The notes beneath the pieces are model-generated. The model had not been told where the DNA came from. It saw nothing but the letters and a program-made list of their open reading frames with translations, and did not search any database. DNA of 64,000 bases from Ahaetulla prasina (taxonomy: Eukaryota > Chordata > Lepidosauria > Squamata > Colubridae), in NCBI RefSeq assembly GCF_028640845.1, contig NC_080540.1, positions 160,726,438-160,790,437 of the forward strand. Direction: 5' to 3'. This document shows positions 20,801 to 30,400 of this stretch, one piece after another (the stretch's first letter is position 1; the number at the start of each line of letters is the position of its first letter). Position numbers and translations under genes: made by a program.

Positions 20801-23695
20801 TGCTCCAAACTTGATTGTAGAAAATAAGACTTCAGCAACAGAGTGGTCAATGCCTGGAATGCACTACCTGACTCTGTAGTTTCTTCCCCAAACCCCCAAA
20901 ACTTTAATCTAAGACTGTCTACTGTTGACCTCACCCCATTCCTAAGAGGTCTGTAAGGGGCGTGCATAAGTGCACCCGGGTGCCTACCGTCCCTGTCCTA
21001 ATATTCATTTTTACTCTTTTCATGTATCCAAATTATGTTTATACTTTTACCTGTTATCTTATATATGATTGACAAAAAAAAAATTAAAATTTTTTAAACT
21101 TTTAAATTAAAAAAAATTACACTTTTTAAAAAATTAAAAAGTGTAATATGTAAACCAGATCTGTCAATGCTTTTAGAATAGAATAGAATAGAATAGAATA
21201 GAATAGAATAGAATATTTTTATTTATAGACTGCCCTTCTCCCGAAGGACTCAGGGCGGTGTACAGCCAGGAATAAAATACAAAAAGAAAACAATACAAAA
21301 CTAAAAACAACCCTTAAAAAACCTATTCGATATGGCTACTTATAGATAAAATATTACCCCCTAAAATTTACAAAACATTTAAAACCCATAAAATCAATTT
21401 GATAATTTAAAATTTAAGCGAGTCCAGCAAGACGAAATAGATAGGTTTTAAGTTCGCGGCGGAAGGTCCTAAGGTCAGGTATTTGTCGAAGTCCAGGGGG
21501 AAGCTCGTTCCATAGGGTAGGAGACCCCACAGAGAAGGCCCTCCCCCTGGCATTGCTTGGCTGACGGCACCCTGAGGAGCGCCTCTCTGTGAGAGTGCAC
21601 CGGTCGTTGGGAGATAGACGCCCTTTTACCTGAGGAGGGACTTGATTTCAGGCAGATTAATCCCAAGGGCATTACTAATTGTATGTGTAATTGTTTGATT
21701 GTGACAACAAATGGGGGGCAGAGACGGGAGGAAGAGAATCAAGAAGATTTTATTCATTTATTCATATTTAGATAGTTGCTCATCTCACAGTCACATGACT
21801 CTTGAGTGGCGTACAACAAGCTTCTAAACAAAATTAATATTGTTGGTATTAGAAACTTTAAAACTGTAAAAGGTATGACAATAATTTTAAAAAGGTCAGG
21901 TGAAGAGGACATGTTAATTAACCAGGAGTCATTTCAATATTCTGCCAGTCCCCTGGATGCCTAGGCCTCAACCAGGTCTTGAGATTCTCCAGAAACTTAA
22001 AAGGGATGAGGCCAGCCTTACATTGCGGGAAAGTGGAGGGGGGAAACAACAGAAAAGCCCTGTCACTTAGGACCCATCAATTAAACATGATCCGCAGGAT
22101 GGGTAGATGTAATTAGGGAGAGGAAGTCCCTCATATAACATAGCCCCATGTCATGTAGGTAAGACAAAGTGAGATGGAACAAATTCTCAAAACCGGACCC
22201 TGATGAACTATACTAGTGATAAGATTATAGCACTCCATATAGTGGAGAGAAAAAATGGTGAAAGTTCTGCCCTGAAACAAAATTCTTCAAACAACCCTAA
22301 CCCAGGTGTGAAATCCAGCAGGTTCTGACAGGTTCTGGAGAACCAGTAGTGGAAATTTTGAATAGTTTGGAGAACCGGCAAATACCACCTCTGGCTGGTC
22401 CCAGAGTGGGGTGGGAATGGAGATTTTGCAGTATCCTTCCCCTGGAGTGAGATGGAAATGGATTTTGCAGTATCCTTCCCCTGGAGTGGGGTGGGAATGG
22501 AGATTTTGCAGTATCCTTCCCCTGCCACTCCCACCAAGCCACGGCCACAGAACTGGTAGTAAAAAAAATTGGATTTCACCACTGCCGTAATCCCACTACA
22601 TCATCATTCCTTGTGTCAATCAAGGAAATAAATGATAAACACCACACTAAGGATTTCTTGAAGAATAAGCAATACAGGCAAAACCAAGCTGGATTAAAGA
22701 AATAAGACCAATCACAGAACGGAAAGGAAGTCTTAAATAACACCCATTTATTTGAGAAGAAAGTTGTTCTTCAACTGTTATCATTATATACCTCTAGGTA
22801 AAACATGAAACAGCAGCAGGAAATTGTTGTGGTCCGCCAGCAGCCTGCAGAGCTGGCAATGGAGTCGGACAGCGATGAGGCTGAGGTGAGGCCAGGGCGG
22901 ACTCCAGAGACTCCAGAGCCTGATAGTAGTGAGGCAGAGGAACAGGAGGAGCCTGTTCCTAATGCATGCATGAGACGAGCTGCCAGAAGGCAAGAGCAGC
23001 TCAAGCAAAAAGGACAACTCGGGAGTAGTCCTTGAGATGATTGGCCCCTCCCATAAGGCTAGAGTAATCCTAGAGATGATTGGCCCCTCCCATAAGGCTT
23101 AAAACAGACCAGCAACGGCGTTTGGGCTTTGCCGGAAAACAATGTTGGTAGCTTCGTCTTTTGCTTCGTCTACGTCTTGCATTTACTTTTGTGACTTCTG
23201 AACGTTTGCCAAGAAAGGCCTTTGGCAGTTTGCCTAATTCGACCAAGGTTTGTGATAGGACTGAGGAATTTGTGTTGGGAGGAATTTGTTTTAATTTACT
23301 TGAACTACGCTGGGAAAGAAAGAATTCTCAGCTGTTTGAATAAAGTTTGTTTGGTTTTTCACGGACTGAGTTTCCTACTACCTACTTGAATCTGGGTCAC
23401 AACAGAAATGCCGAAGGTGGGAAGTGAGGAGAGAGTGGTATACTAGGACCATGAAATGTTCAATGTCCAAAAGGACTCACCATTCAACAAAAGCAGGACA
23501 CATAAAATTACCTGTGGGAATGCAGCCAGTGCCTTGGCAAGAAGGGCAGGTTATACTATCTCGTCCAGTGAATTCCACATATGGAAACTTGGCAATATCT
23601 TCTTCTCGATCTTTATTGGTCAATAAATCCTCATCATTCTCTTTCTGCCTCCTGGAGCAATAGTTATTTGACTCCACCGAATGGAAAGACCCCAT
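14748..23695 (-). CDS. TMEM106C: Transmembrane protein 106C, complete coding sequence (7 coding exons)
   Basis: Coding segments in transcript order are 23695-23512, 20119-20056, 18721-18562, 18467-18327, 17607-17564, 16773-16720 and 14856-14748, giving 251 aa. All borders are AG/GT and all phases match. TMEM106 proteins are type II membrane proteins of late endosomes and lysosomes. The N-terminal cytosolic part has [21 protein letters not shown] (about 37-57) with a CPSC metal-binding-like motif. One membrane helix lies at about 87-106 ([15 protein letters not shown]). The C-terminal lumenal domain belongs to the LEA14-like fold known for TMEM106B. It has N-glycosylation sequons near N153, N172, N185 and N243 and two cysteines (201, 240) placed like the family disulfide. 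The MGSFHS start and the [15 protein letters not shown] block indicate paralogue C rather than A or B. The length matches the roughly 250 aa of the human protein. Confidence 0.95.
15070..15658 (-). mobile_element. Solo LTR (family A), reverse orientation, 589 bp
   Basis: The LTR is flanked by the exact 5-bp duplication CATTG at 15065-15069 and 15659-15663. On the - strand it opens close to GTTGTGACC and ends GGTCAGAACA, with an AATAAA polyadenylation signal near its 3' end. It is homologous along its length to the LTR at 22825-23404 (shared GAGGCAGAGGAACAG and AGAGCTGCCAGAAG blocks). No internal retroelement sequence is present, so this is a solo LTR from recombination. It lies in the TMEM106C transcription unit only if the 5' gene end is as modelled. 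It is antisense to AGAP2. Confidence 0.85.
15921..16263 (-). mobile_element. tRNA-derived SINE with BovB-type tail (Sauria SINE type)
   Basis: Read on the - strand, the head has an A box (TGGCTCAGTGGCTAAGA) and a B box (GGTTTGAATCC), the internal RNA polymerase III promoter of tRNA-derived SINEs. The 3' end reads GGGGGAACCTTTACCTTTTA, like the BovB LINE tail that mobilises Sauria SINEs. A 9-bp duplication CTGGGACCT flanks it (15912-15920 and 16264-16272). It is inserted in a TMEM106C intron. Confidence 0.88.
16720..16773 (-). CDS. TMEM106C: TMEM106C coding exon 6
   Basis: The acceptor TCTCTCTTAG lies before 16773 and the donor GTGTGT follows 16720. It encodes [17 protein letters not shown] plus split codons at both ends. 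It carries the first cysteine of the lumenal pair. Confidence 0.94.
17564..17607 (-). CDS. TMEM106C: TMEM106C coding exon 5 (44 bp)
   Basis: The acceptor GTTTTTCCAG lies before 17607 and the donor GTAAGT follows 17564. It encodes [14 protein letters not shown] with a sequon at NFT. The terminal TA is completed to Tyr by the next exon. Confidence 0.95.
18112..18246. mobile_element. hAT-type MITE, old copy, 135 bp
   Basis: The ends are CAGGTTGTTCCCAA and TTGGAAACTGCTG, with near-duplicate flanks AGCTAAAA and AGCTACAA. The centre contains the long palindrome around CCCAGCCATCATGGCTGGCTGGG. The diverged termini suggest it is older than other copies. It sits between coding exons 4 and 5 of TMEM106C. 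Confidence 0.7.
18327..18467 (-). CDS. TMEM106C: TMEM106C coding exon 4
   Basis: The acceptor CTATCCATAG lies before 18467 and the donor GTATGG follows 18327. It has 47 codons in phase 0 at both ends, encoding [20 protein letters not shown], then YMNTVV and [13 protein letters not shown]. It carries two N-glycosylation sequons (NLSS, NVT). Confidence 0.95.
18562..18721 (-). CDS. TMEM106C: TMEM106C coding exon 3: membrane helix
   Basis: The acceptor CTTCTGCAG lies before 18721 and the donor GTAAGC follows 18562. It encodes [20 protein letters not shown], then [17 protein letters not shown]. The hydrophobic stretch is the single transmembrane segment. The [14 protein letters not shown] block is highly conserved in TMEM106C. 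Confidence 0.96.
19420..19550. mobile_element. hAT-type MITE (CAGTGTTTCTC family), degenerate
   Basis: The left end is CAGTGTTTCTCAAC and the right end AAGGTTGAGAAACTCT is degenerate. The body has the paired AATTTCCAGATTTCCC and GGGGAATTCTTGGAGTTG blocks. Flanks are AT-rich and similar, but the duplication is not clean. Confidence 0.65.
20056..20119 (-). CDS. TMEM106C: TMEM106C coding exon 2
   Basis: The acceptor TTTTGTCTCCAG lies before 20119 and the donor GTGAGT follows 20056. It encodes [20 protein letters not shown] with split codons giving Glu at the front and Thr at the back. The segment is cytosolic and precedes the membrane helix. Confidence 0.95.
20700..21110 (+). mobile_element. 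LINE 3' end, CR1/jockey-like, truncated
   Basis: A degraded reading frame resembles the C-terminus of a LINE ORF2 ([14 protein letters not shown], then [13 protein letters not shown] and [13 protein letters not shown] with a stop near 20955). An AT-rich 3' UTR follows. The same 3' end is found at 27065-27295. The family was not identified further. Confidence 0.7.
21174..21213. repeat. (AATAG)n microsatellite
   Basis: This is a perfect pentanucleotide array. In this window AATAG/ATTCT arrays occur at the 3' tails of a LINE family. Here the array abuts an antisense L2-type 3' end instead. Confidence 0.97.
21214..21662 (-). mobile_element. L2-type LINE 3' end, antisense
   Basis: The reverse complement aligns with the L2-type element at the right edge of the window: blocks equivalent to 63667-63870, including GAACTTAAAACCTATTTATT-like text and GGTCCTAAGGTCAGG (reverse). 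The tail reads CTGCCCTTCTCCCGAAGGAC on the + strand. It is inserted in TMEM106C intron 1. Confidence 0.82.
22303..22584. mobile_element. hAT-type MITE (GTGAAATCC subfamily) with internal minisatellite
   Basis: The ends CAGGTGTGAAATCC and GGATTTCACCACTG are inverted. The flanks are only weakly similar, so the copy is older or the duplication has decayed. Between about 22400 and 22525 a unit of roughly 46 bp centred on TTTTGCAGTATCCTTCCCCT is repeated three times. The related copy at 50676-50900 has one unit. Confidence 0.8.
22825..23404 (+). mobile_element. Solo LTR (family A), 580 bp
   Basis: The LTR begins TGTTGTGGTCC and ends GGGTCACAACA, flanked by the exact 5-bp duplication GAAAT (22820-22824 and 23405-23409). 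The polyadenylation signal AATAAA is at about 23340. The repeated GATGATTGGCCCCTCCCATA block at about 23036-23096 is a local tandem duplication. It has no gag, pol or env. It lies in TMEM106C intron 1 in antisense orientation. The 5-bp duplication fits Ty3-like elements and some retroviruses, so the superfamily is left open. Confidence 0.87.
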
Positions 23696-23700
23696 TATAA
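23512..23700 (-). CDS. TMEM106C: TMEM106C first coding exon
   Basis: The start codon ATG is at 23695-23693 and the donor GTAATT follows 23512. About five bases of 5' UTR follow a probable acceptor ending CTGAG. It encodes [11 protein letters not shown], then a charged linker, then [20 protein letters not shown] and CIPT. MGS at the N-terminus may be myristoylated, as in other TMEM106 members. This last point is inference. Confidence 0.93.
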
Positions 23701-25518
23701 CTCAGTATCCAGGATAACCCCACATGAAACTATAAGTGAAACAGAGGGGAAAAATTTACACAGGAGTAAGAGTCTTCCACCATTAGCACAAATTTCACAT
23801 GGACAACACGGTCTTAAAAATGTATGCCTTCCAATAATCCAAATTCTGAAGGAAAACATCCAAAAAGATCTGCAACCTATACACAGGATGTGCCTAATTT
23901 TATTTTATTTTTAAATTTTTGGGGGGATGGGGATTCACAGTGGATTATGTTAGCTAAACAAGAGAAGTGATTATCACTGTATAATTATATTAGAAGAGAG
24001 GGGGGGTATTCCATTTATCCAAGATTAGCCTATTCTATAATCCTATTTAGGAACAAGATAAGCATTAGAGTGGGGAAGAACACCCAATGCTTTCCAAATA
24101 TTTTGGATTATGGTTACCTATAAGCTCAAGAGAGCATTATCAGAATTAAAGTATCTGGAGAGGCCTATATCTAACTAAAGATTTATTTCTGGAGCCAAAA
24201 AAAGAAAATACGAGAACTGTCAACCAGTTTCAAGTAATTAGGAATAAAGATGTTATCACATTATGGAAGTTCCCTTTTTTTTTCACATGTACATAATTTA
24301 ATATATTTATACAAGTTATAAAATCAGTGGACTTTGATCTACATGAAATGATACAGCAACTAAAGTGAGTCCCTTTCTGAACTCATTAGACTTTCATTAG
24401 GTTTTGCTGATTAGATAGCTTTGTTGTTACAGAAATGGTTAGTATATATATGATTATATAAAAGTAAAAAGCTGAGGGATTTATGTTACTACCTTATTCT
24501 ACTGCATTCAAAAGGAGTCAGAAATTAATGCTTTTCTTTGTCTTTTCTCCTTTCCTTTTTTTCTCTTCTCCTTTTCTTCCCTATTTTCCCATTATTTTCA
24601 TTTTTGTTTGTACTTTAATATTTCAATAAACTGATAAAATATTTAAATTGGGAAAAGAATTGTTTTGAAAGTTAATCTTTTTTAAACAAAGTTAAAATTG
24701 GATGAAACGTTCTGATAAATACTAAAGAAGGTGGCTGCAATGCCTACTTTTGGATTAAGCTCAGCTTTTAACACTTTTAATAGAAAAATAACAATACCAA
24801 CATTTTTAGGGAATGTTCTCTATTGCAACTCTCCTTTAACTACAGCTCTATAACAGTGCTAAAGCAGTGTTCATTAGTTGTTTTTTATTTAAAGCAAACT
24901 GTAGCACTGAGGCTGAGCCCAAAATATAAATTACAGCGCTGTGCTGCATCCTATTAGCGGTACAAGCAATATGAGGTAAAGGTCACACCAAAATAATGCC
25001 ATCACAATGCAAAGGATAAGAGTTGGGTGAACAAACCATCTGCGTGTGGAATTCTGCAACTGAAGAAACCGCAGCTGCTGTGGATACAACACAGCTTCTA
25101 TTACAAAATGAATGGAGAAGAAAAACCACATGGGCCCTTCAACCCAACACCCTCACGCTTTGCCTCCAAAGTACGACAAAGAGCAGACCCAGTCCATTCT
25201 TCTGCCTGAAAAACAATACTTCGACTGTAAACATTTCCCCCCACCCCCAGTTAAGCCCTCCCACTGCATCACTGCAGGAAAATTTAGGACCACAACTGGC
25301 AAGAGGCTACAGCTATCAATACTTCACAAACAATTAAATGTTCCACTGACGGAAGCAACCAGAGACAGGGCAGAATTTCAATAAGAATTAATTTCTTCCT
25401 GAATGCTAGGGACTATTCCGTAAAACGCGCTTGGGAATTCAATTACCTCAGCTCCTCCCGATACGTTAAGACTACAATTTTCATCTTCAGAATGGAACAA
25501 CTACTATGATTACTAATA
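23701..25518 (-). other. TMEM106C 5' intron, unique sequence
   Basis: The sequence is AT-rich with poly-T and poly-A runs. I recognised no repeat family and no exon here. Confidence 0.45.
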
Positions 25519-25900
25519 CAGGAAGCCTTTCATTTACGACCACAATCGAACCCAACATTTCTGTTGCTACGCCAGACAATTGTTAAGTGAGTTTTTCCTG
25601 TTTAAAGATCTTTTTTGCCAGAGTTCTTAAGGGAATCACTGCAGCGGTCAAATTAGCAACACGGTTAAGCCAGTCTGTCTTTCCCATTGACTTTGCTTGT
25701 CAAAAGGTTACAAAAGGTAACCCAAGGACACTGCAACCACCATAAATATGAGTCAGTTGCCAACCATCTGAATATTGATTACATGTTCATAGAGAGATGT
25801 TGCAACGGTCAGAAGTGTGAAAAATGGTCCCAAGGCACTTTTTTCAGTGCCATTATAATGTCGGTCACTTAATAAACTGTTGCAAGTCGAGAACTACCTG
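25519..25900. mobile_element. Tc1/mariner-type MITE (CAGGTAGTCC family), 382 bp
   Basis: The right terminus GTCGAGAACTACCTG is intact and the left terminus CAGGAAGCCTTTCATTTACG is diverged. TA flanks both ends (25517-25518 and 25901-25902). It aligns with 4980-5333 along its length. Confidence 0.72.
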
Positions 25901-25909
25901 TAATAGCAT

Positions 25910-26352
25910 ATAATTAGGCTTATATGTCGCTTCACAGTGCTTTACAGCCCTGTCTAAGCCAGGGGTCTCCAACCTTGGCAACTTTAAGCCTGGAGGACTT
26001 CAACTCCCAGAATTCCCCAGCCAGCAGAGCTGACTGTGTAATTCTGGGAGTTGAAGTCCTCCAGGCTTAAAGTTGCCAAGGTTGGAGACCCCTGGTCTAA
26101 GCAGTTTACAGTCAGCCTATTGTCACCAACAATCTGGGTCCTTATTATACCGACCTCGGAAGGATGGAAGGCTGAGTCAACCTCGGCAGTATGAGCCTAC
26201 AATATTCAGCCGTAATATTGACTGGAGAACCCCCAGCCCGTTCCTGCAGCCAAAAAGAAGCCACCGTCCTACCTTACAAGGTTGCTGTGAAAAAGTACCA
26301 GAAAATCTTGACCAGCTTGGAAGAAAGGCAGGCTCAGGGGCATATAAATAAA
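25910..26352 (-). mobile_element. SINE remnants, antisense, split by a MITE
   Basis: The segments GTCGCTTCACAGTGCTTTAC and AACAATCTGGGTCC with GGAAGGATGGAAGGCTGAGT match the SINE at 49800-50062. The element is interrupted at 25960-26094 by a hAT MITE. The tRNA-like head is not well preserved here. The stretch 26280-26352 ending CATATAAATAAATT may be the tail of another SINE. Confidence 0.65.
25960..26094. mobile_element. hAT-type foldback MITE (CAGGGGTCTCC family), 135 bp
   Basis: The terminal inverted repeat CAGGGGTCTCCAACCTTGGC extends as near-complete self-complementarity across the element. Exact 8-bp duplications GTCTAAGC flank it (25952-25959 and 26095-26102). It is inserted into an older SINE, so it is the younger of the two. 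Confidence 0.95.
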
Positions 26353-26469
26353 TTTTAAAAAATGCACGCGTTGCTCTGCAGTTTATGCAACCGGATACAA
26401 ACTGCTTTTAAGGATATTAAGTTGCTGCTGCTGCTACTGCTACACCCACATTCCTATTTGCCCAACTTA

Positions 26470-26960
26470 ACTTCTGGGAGCCCCTCCTTGCGGGTAAGAA
26501 AACACACCGACGGCCGTGCCTCCCCAGTCTTTCATTAAACCATCATTAAACCTTAGTCTTCTCCCGCCCCGCAAACCAACCTGCAGCCGCCGCCGCACCA
26601 AACTCTCACTGCGGAAGCCGCTTTTCTCTCTTTTAGAACGTTATCGCTACGGCACCTTATTGCGTCACCGGGCGGAACTCCCCCTCCCTTCCCCTGCCTC
26701 CCTCCCCGCACCTTTCTCAAAGCAGCAGGACCGACGCGAAGGCGGCCAGAGAATCTCAGCTACCGACTGCGCATGCGAGGCGCGGGAGTGAGGAGGGGGG
26801 AGCAGAACTGTGCTCTTAAGCGTGCGCCGGGCGTCGGAGTTTTCCGTCACGTGATCGCTGCTACCTGCAGACGTGACTCTCGGGCCTCCCCTCTGCTGTT
26901 GTCCGCGCAGTAGGTTGAACCGCGGAGGCAAAAGCGAAGGTCTTTTAAGCGCCTTGTGTA
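26470..26960 (-). promoter_or_regulatory. TMEM106C: CpG island promoter, presumed TMEM106C promoter and non-coding exon 1
   Basis: CpG and G+C density rises sharply here compared with the AT-rich surroundings. Candidate factor sites are an NRF1-like TGCGCATGCG at 26768-26777 and an E-box GTCACGTGAT at 26846-26855. No coding exon of a divergent gene was recognised on the + strand, although a donor-less GC-rich stretch continues to about 27050. The distance from the first coding exon (about 3 kb) fits a non-coding first exon. The start site is not determined. Confidence 0.6.
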
Positions 26961-27064
26961 AAGCAGCTCACCATCATCTCAAGCCGCGGGAGATCGGCTT
27001 ATTCGCGGTCTGCCTACTCTTCTGCACGAAGCTCGGCAACGCTGAAATCCCAAAATCTTCAACC

Positions 27065-27295
27065 AAAAAACTGTCTACTATTGACCTCACCCCGTTCCTA
27101 AGAGGGCTATAAGGGGCGTGCATAAGAGCACAAAAGTGCCTACCGTTCCTGTCCTATTGTTCCCTTCATTATATCAAATTGATATAATGCATATTTTTTT
27201 ACATATATATATTTTCTTCAAAATATGTTGTTTTATCTATGACAATTGTTTGTGTATACTGTTGTGACAAAAATGAATAAAAAAATAAAATAAAT
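27065..27295 (+). mobile_element. LINE 3' end fragment, same family as 20700-21110
   Basis: CTGTCTACTATTGACCTCAC through GTAAGGGGCGTGCATAA-like text is shared with 20920-20970. The segment ends in an A-rich AATAAAAAAATAAA tail. Confidence 0.75.
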
Positions 27296-27424
27296 AATGT
27301 AATAATTGGAGCAGGGGTCTCCAACCTTGGCAACTTTAAGACTTGTGGACTTCAACTCCCAGAATTCCTCAGCCAGCTTTTCATATGTCATATGTCAGCT
27401 TCTGTGAAGACCTACGTGTACCTA

Positions 27425-30400
27425 TGTTGGAAGAAATATCCATCTGAGTTCAGTTCCAAGTGGGGACAAAGACACTGGAAACATGGAGGCTGCTTGGAAA
27501 GATGGTTTAATGGTGGTCAGGATCACATGGCTTGAGTTCCTGAACAGAAAAGGGCTGAGATCCTATGCGCTCCCTGGCTTTATGCTTTTTCTGAGCTTTG
27601 AACTTTCTGGGGCACAGGAAGAGTATCCTGATTGGTTGTCAGACTCCCAGGGGGTGGGGGTCTTAGCTAGCCTTGCTGGCTGATGTGAGTTTCAGTTGCT
27701 AGATGGGTTCTATTATGATGCAGATGATGGCCCATTGACAAAGGTGGGGGGTGGCAGGGGGTGGCAGGAAGTTGCAGGGAGCTGCTTTGTCTTTAAAACA
27801 TGTTTCTCCATTTCTCATCCAGGGAAATATATTCTGCCTTTTAAATATTTTCTAAAATATTTCATTCTTCTAGGAGGGGGGTGGGTGCTAAATTCCTACA
27901 ATCCCTACTTTTTTTTTTTCTTCAAAACGTGAGTTTTGAAACATGCTCTTGGCAAAAAATTAAAATTGATCAAATCAGGGTGCTTTTAATTTTTCTGATG
28001 CAAAGGAAGCCATTGATAGAGACAACAGAAAAAAGATTCCTTCAGTGGCTCCCAAAAGCTTTCAACCATGAAGGTCTAGCAGCCAGGGGAAAAGTTCTGG
28101 TAAGAATTTTACAGTATCCAATTTTCTATGCCAATTCATTTCAGCTGTTAGATATCACTTTCTGTGAGCTTCCAGTCAGGTTTCAAGCAAGCACACATCC
28201 CAAAATTTTCACAGCCATGGTTTTCCTTTAAATTACAGGCTGCCCATTTCCAAGGGTTGGTTACTGAACCTGCCCTAGCTCTTACTTTAGTGCATCCAAG
28301 ATATATATATTTTTTAGTCCAAATTGAGGTTAATCAGTGTGCAATCCAGGCTTTTTCCTTTCTTTTTTTTTTTAAATGAGCCCTGGGACTTCTACTCATG
28401 AGACCACCAGTGCAACATATCTTGCTTTGCTGGGAAACTGGGCAGCATCATTTGTGAGTCATAGTCAGGGCTTGGGTTTTGGATATCACTTTTTCTGCTA
28501 TCTCTTCAAGAGAGGAATTGCCTGAGGGGAATGCCCCTCCCCCATGGAATTAGCAGGGAGATCTGACTCCTTGGGCTTTTAGTGCCACAGAGCAAAATCA
28601 ACCTAGGGGAAGCCTTGTGTGGAGGTAAGTGAAGGGAATAGTTTCAGTCTAATTCTGAATGGTGTCTCTCTGTGTGTGTGCCTGTGTATGCAGCTACCTT
28701 TACAATTCAGGCAATACAAACAATACAAACATGCTGGACAAATTTCCCTACCATTAGACAGAAATCTCAGGTGTTCAGAACTAACTGTGGCAGCCACTTT
28801 CAAATACAATCCTTACATGAATACTTTAGACTGATTACAATATAAAGGAGACCAGACAGAAAACCTTAAAATGAATTTCCACCCTCCCCCATAGTCTTTC
28901 CAGCTGTCTTCTGGGAATTGAAAAGAGTCTTTTAGTCTTTACTTGTACATCTCAGGGTCCTTTCTTTCATGTCTGCTGGGTAGCATGCTTGGTGATAAGG
29001 CTGGTTAGGCTTGGAAGGTCTGCTCCACTCTGGTTGCTGTAATGACTTTCAGTGGGGGCTGGATTCAAACTCAATTCCTGGCTCCAACAAATGGAAGGTC
29101 TCCTCTGGGGGCAGCATCTGGAACCATGTGCTCTGCTTCCACAGTTGCAGAGTCATCTTTTCAGGGCTGAAAGACATTAGAACAGGATCTCCTCCCCACT
29201 TTTGTGGGTAATCTTCTCAGGAAAGGCATTGTAACAGGATTAAAAGGGGGGGTGTAGATATCTTGCAGGCAGAGTTTGAAAAGAAACAACACATCAATAT
29301 TGCAGTTACTAAAAGATAATGCAGTTTCAACAAAATGCAGTTTCAACAACTGATGAGAAAGAAAAACTGGATTCACATGCTTCAGGAAGAGGATGAACAG
29401 GTAAAATCATTTAAACACACAGTAAATGCAAGACTGATTTTTTTTTCCTTGTAAGTGAACTTTAAACGTTTCCTCATAAACTTATCTTGTAAGTGAACTT
29501 AAAATGTTTCCTTATAAACTTGAGTTGTTACTTTAAGATAAAGAGAGGGAAGGAAACAAAAGCAGAAATGAAAAGTTCTCTGTACCCAGTTTCTGTCGGC
29601 CACACAAAAACAGGGTAAAGGTTCTTTCTTTCTTTTTTCTCTCTCTCTCTTTTCCCCATTTTCATTGTTTCAACCTTTTGTTTTTGTTTTTCCCTAACAA
29701 TTTAAAATTCTTGTCTCTATAGATCAGATACATTTTACAGTTACAATTACCTCAAGGGCCCACAAAGACAGACATACACACATTAAAAAAAACAAGGAGG
29801 ACAAAGAGGAAAACAAAACTGAGATTTATACACACACCGATCATTCCCGCCATAAATCTCAGTTAAATTAGGGAAGGCACAAATCTTAACAGACATACCA
29901 CGTGGTTCCATAGAAGACAAAGAAAGAGACAAACAAACAAACAAACCAAAAAAAAAACATTCCTATTTACATATTTCCCTTTTCTTTTAAGTACCTTTAT
30001 TTAGCCAAATTTGTCTTCCTGGTGTTATCTCTTAGCAAAGCCCATTTTTTTACACAATTTCTTCAATTTCTTTTCTCGCATGCCAGTCAACACTGGCACC
30101 TGCCTGGCGTCCCAGGCCCCAAGCATGTCTCTCAGGGGATTTCCCTCTACCCTCGAGCTTACGCTTCCCATGATCCTCGGAATGTGAGGCTCACTTTGTC
30201 ATAGCCGGGTACTCCCGCAGTTTCGGGAAAAAAAGGTATCTGCGAAGGACTCCGACTCCCTTCTGTCGAAGTATGGGCCCCTTCCTTAAGGGAACTCTTA
30301 TTTGAAGATCACCAATAAAAAAAATAGTGATCCCGGAGGACCTTGCTGCCCCTACAGCAGGTACGAGCACCTCCTCTCACTCTACATGCACCACTTTAGG

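Noticed and set aside
21121..21145. AT-rich hairpin (ACACTTTTTAA/TTAAAAAGTGT) as a regulatory or terminator element.
   Set aside because: It is a short low-complexity palindrome at the end of a LINE tail. There is no reason to assign a function in a vertebrate intron.
22805..23035. An acidic 76-codon frame starting [10 protein letters not shown].
   Set aside because: It lies inside a solo LTR and its homologue at 15070-15658 does not keep a comparable product.
14748..23695. Assignment to TMEM106A or TMEM106B.
   Set aside because: The N-terminus, the [14 protein letters not shown] block and the [18 protein letters not shown] exon match TMEM106C specifically.
25023..25384. Three overlapping open frames of 60-104 codons on the + strand.
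   Set aside because: There is no domain, no splice-compatible context and no consistent frame preference. They lie in an intron of TMEM106C on the opposite strand.
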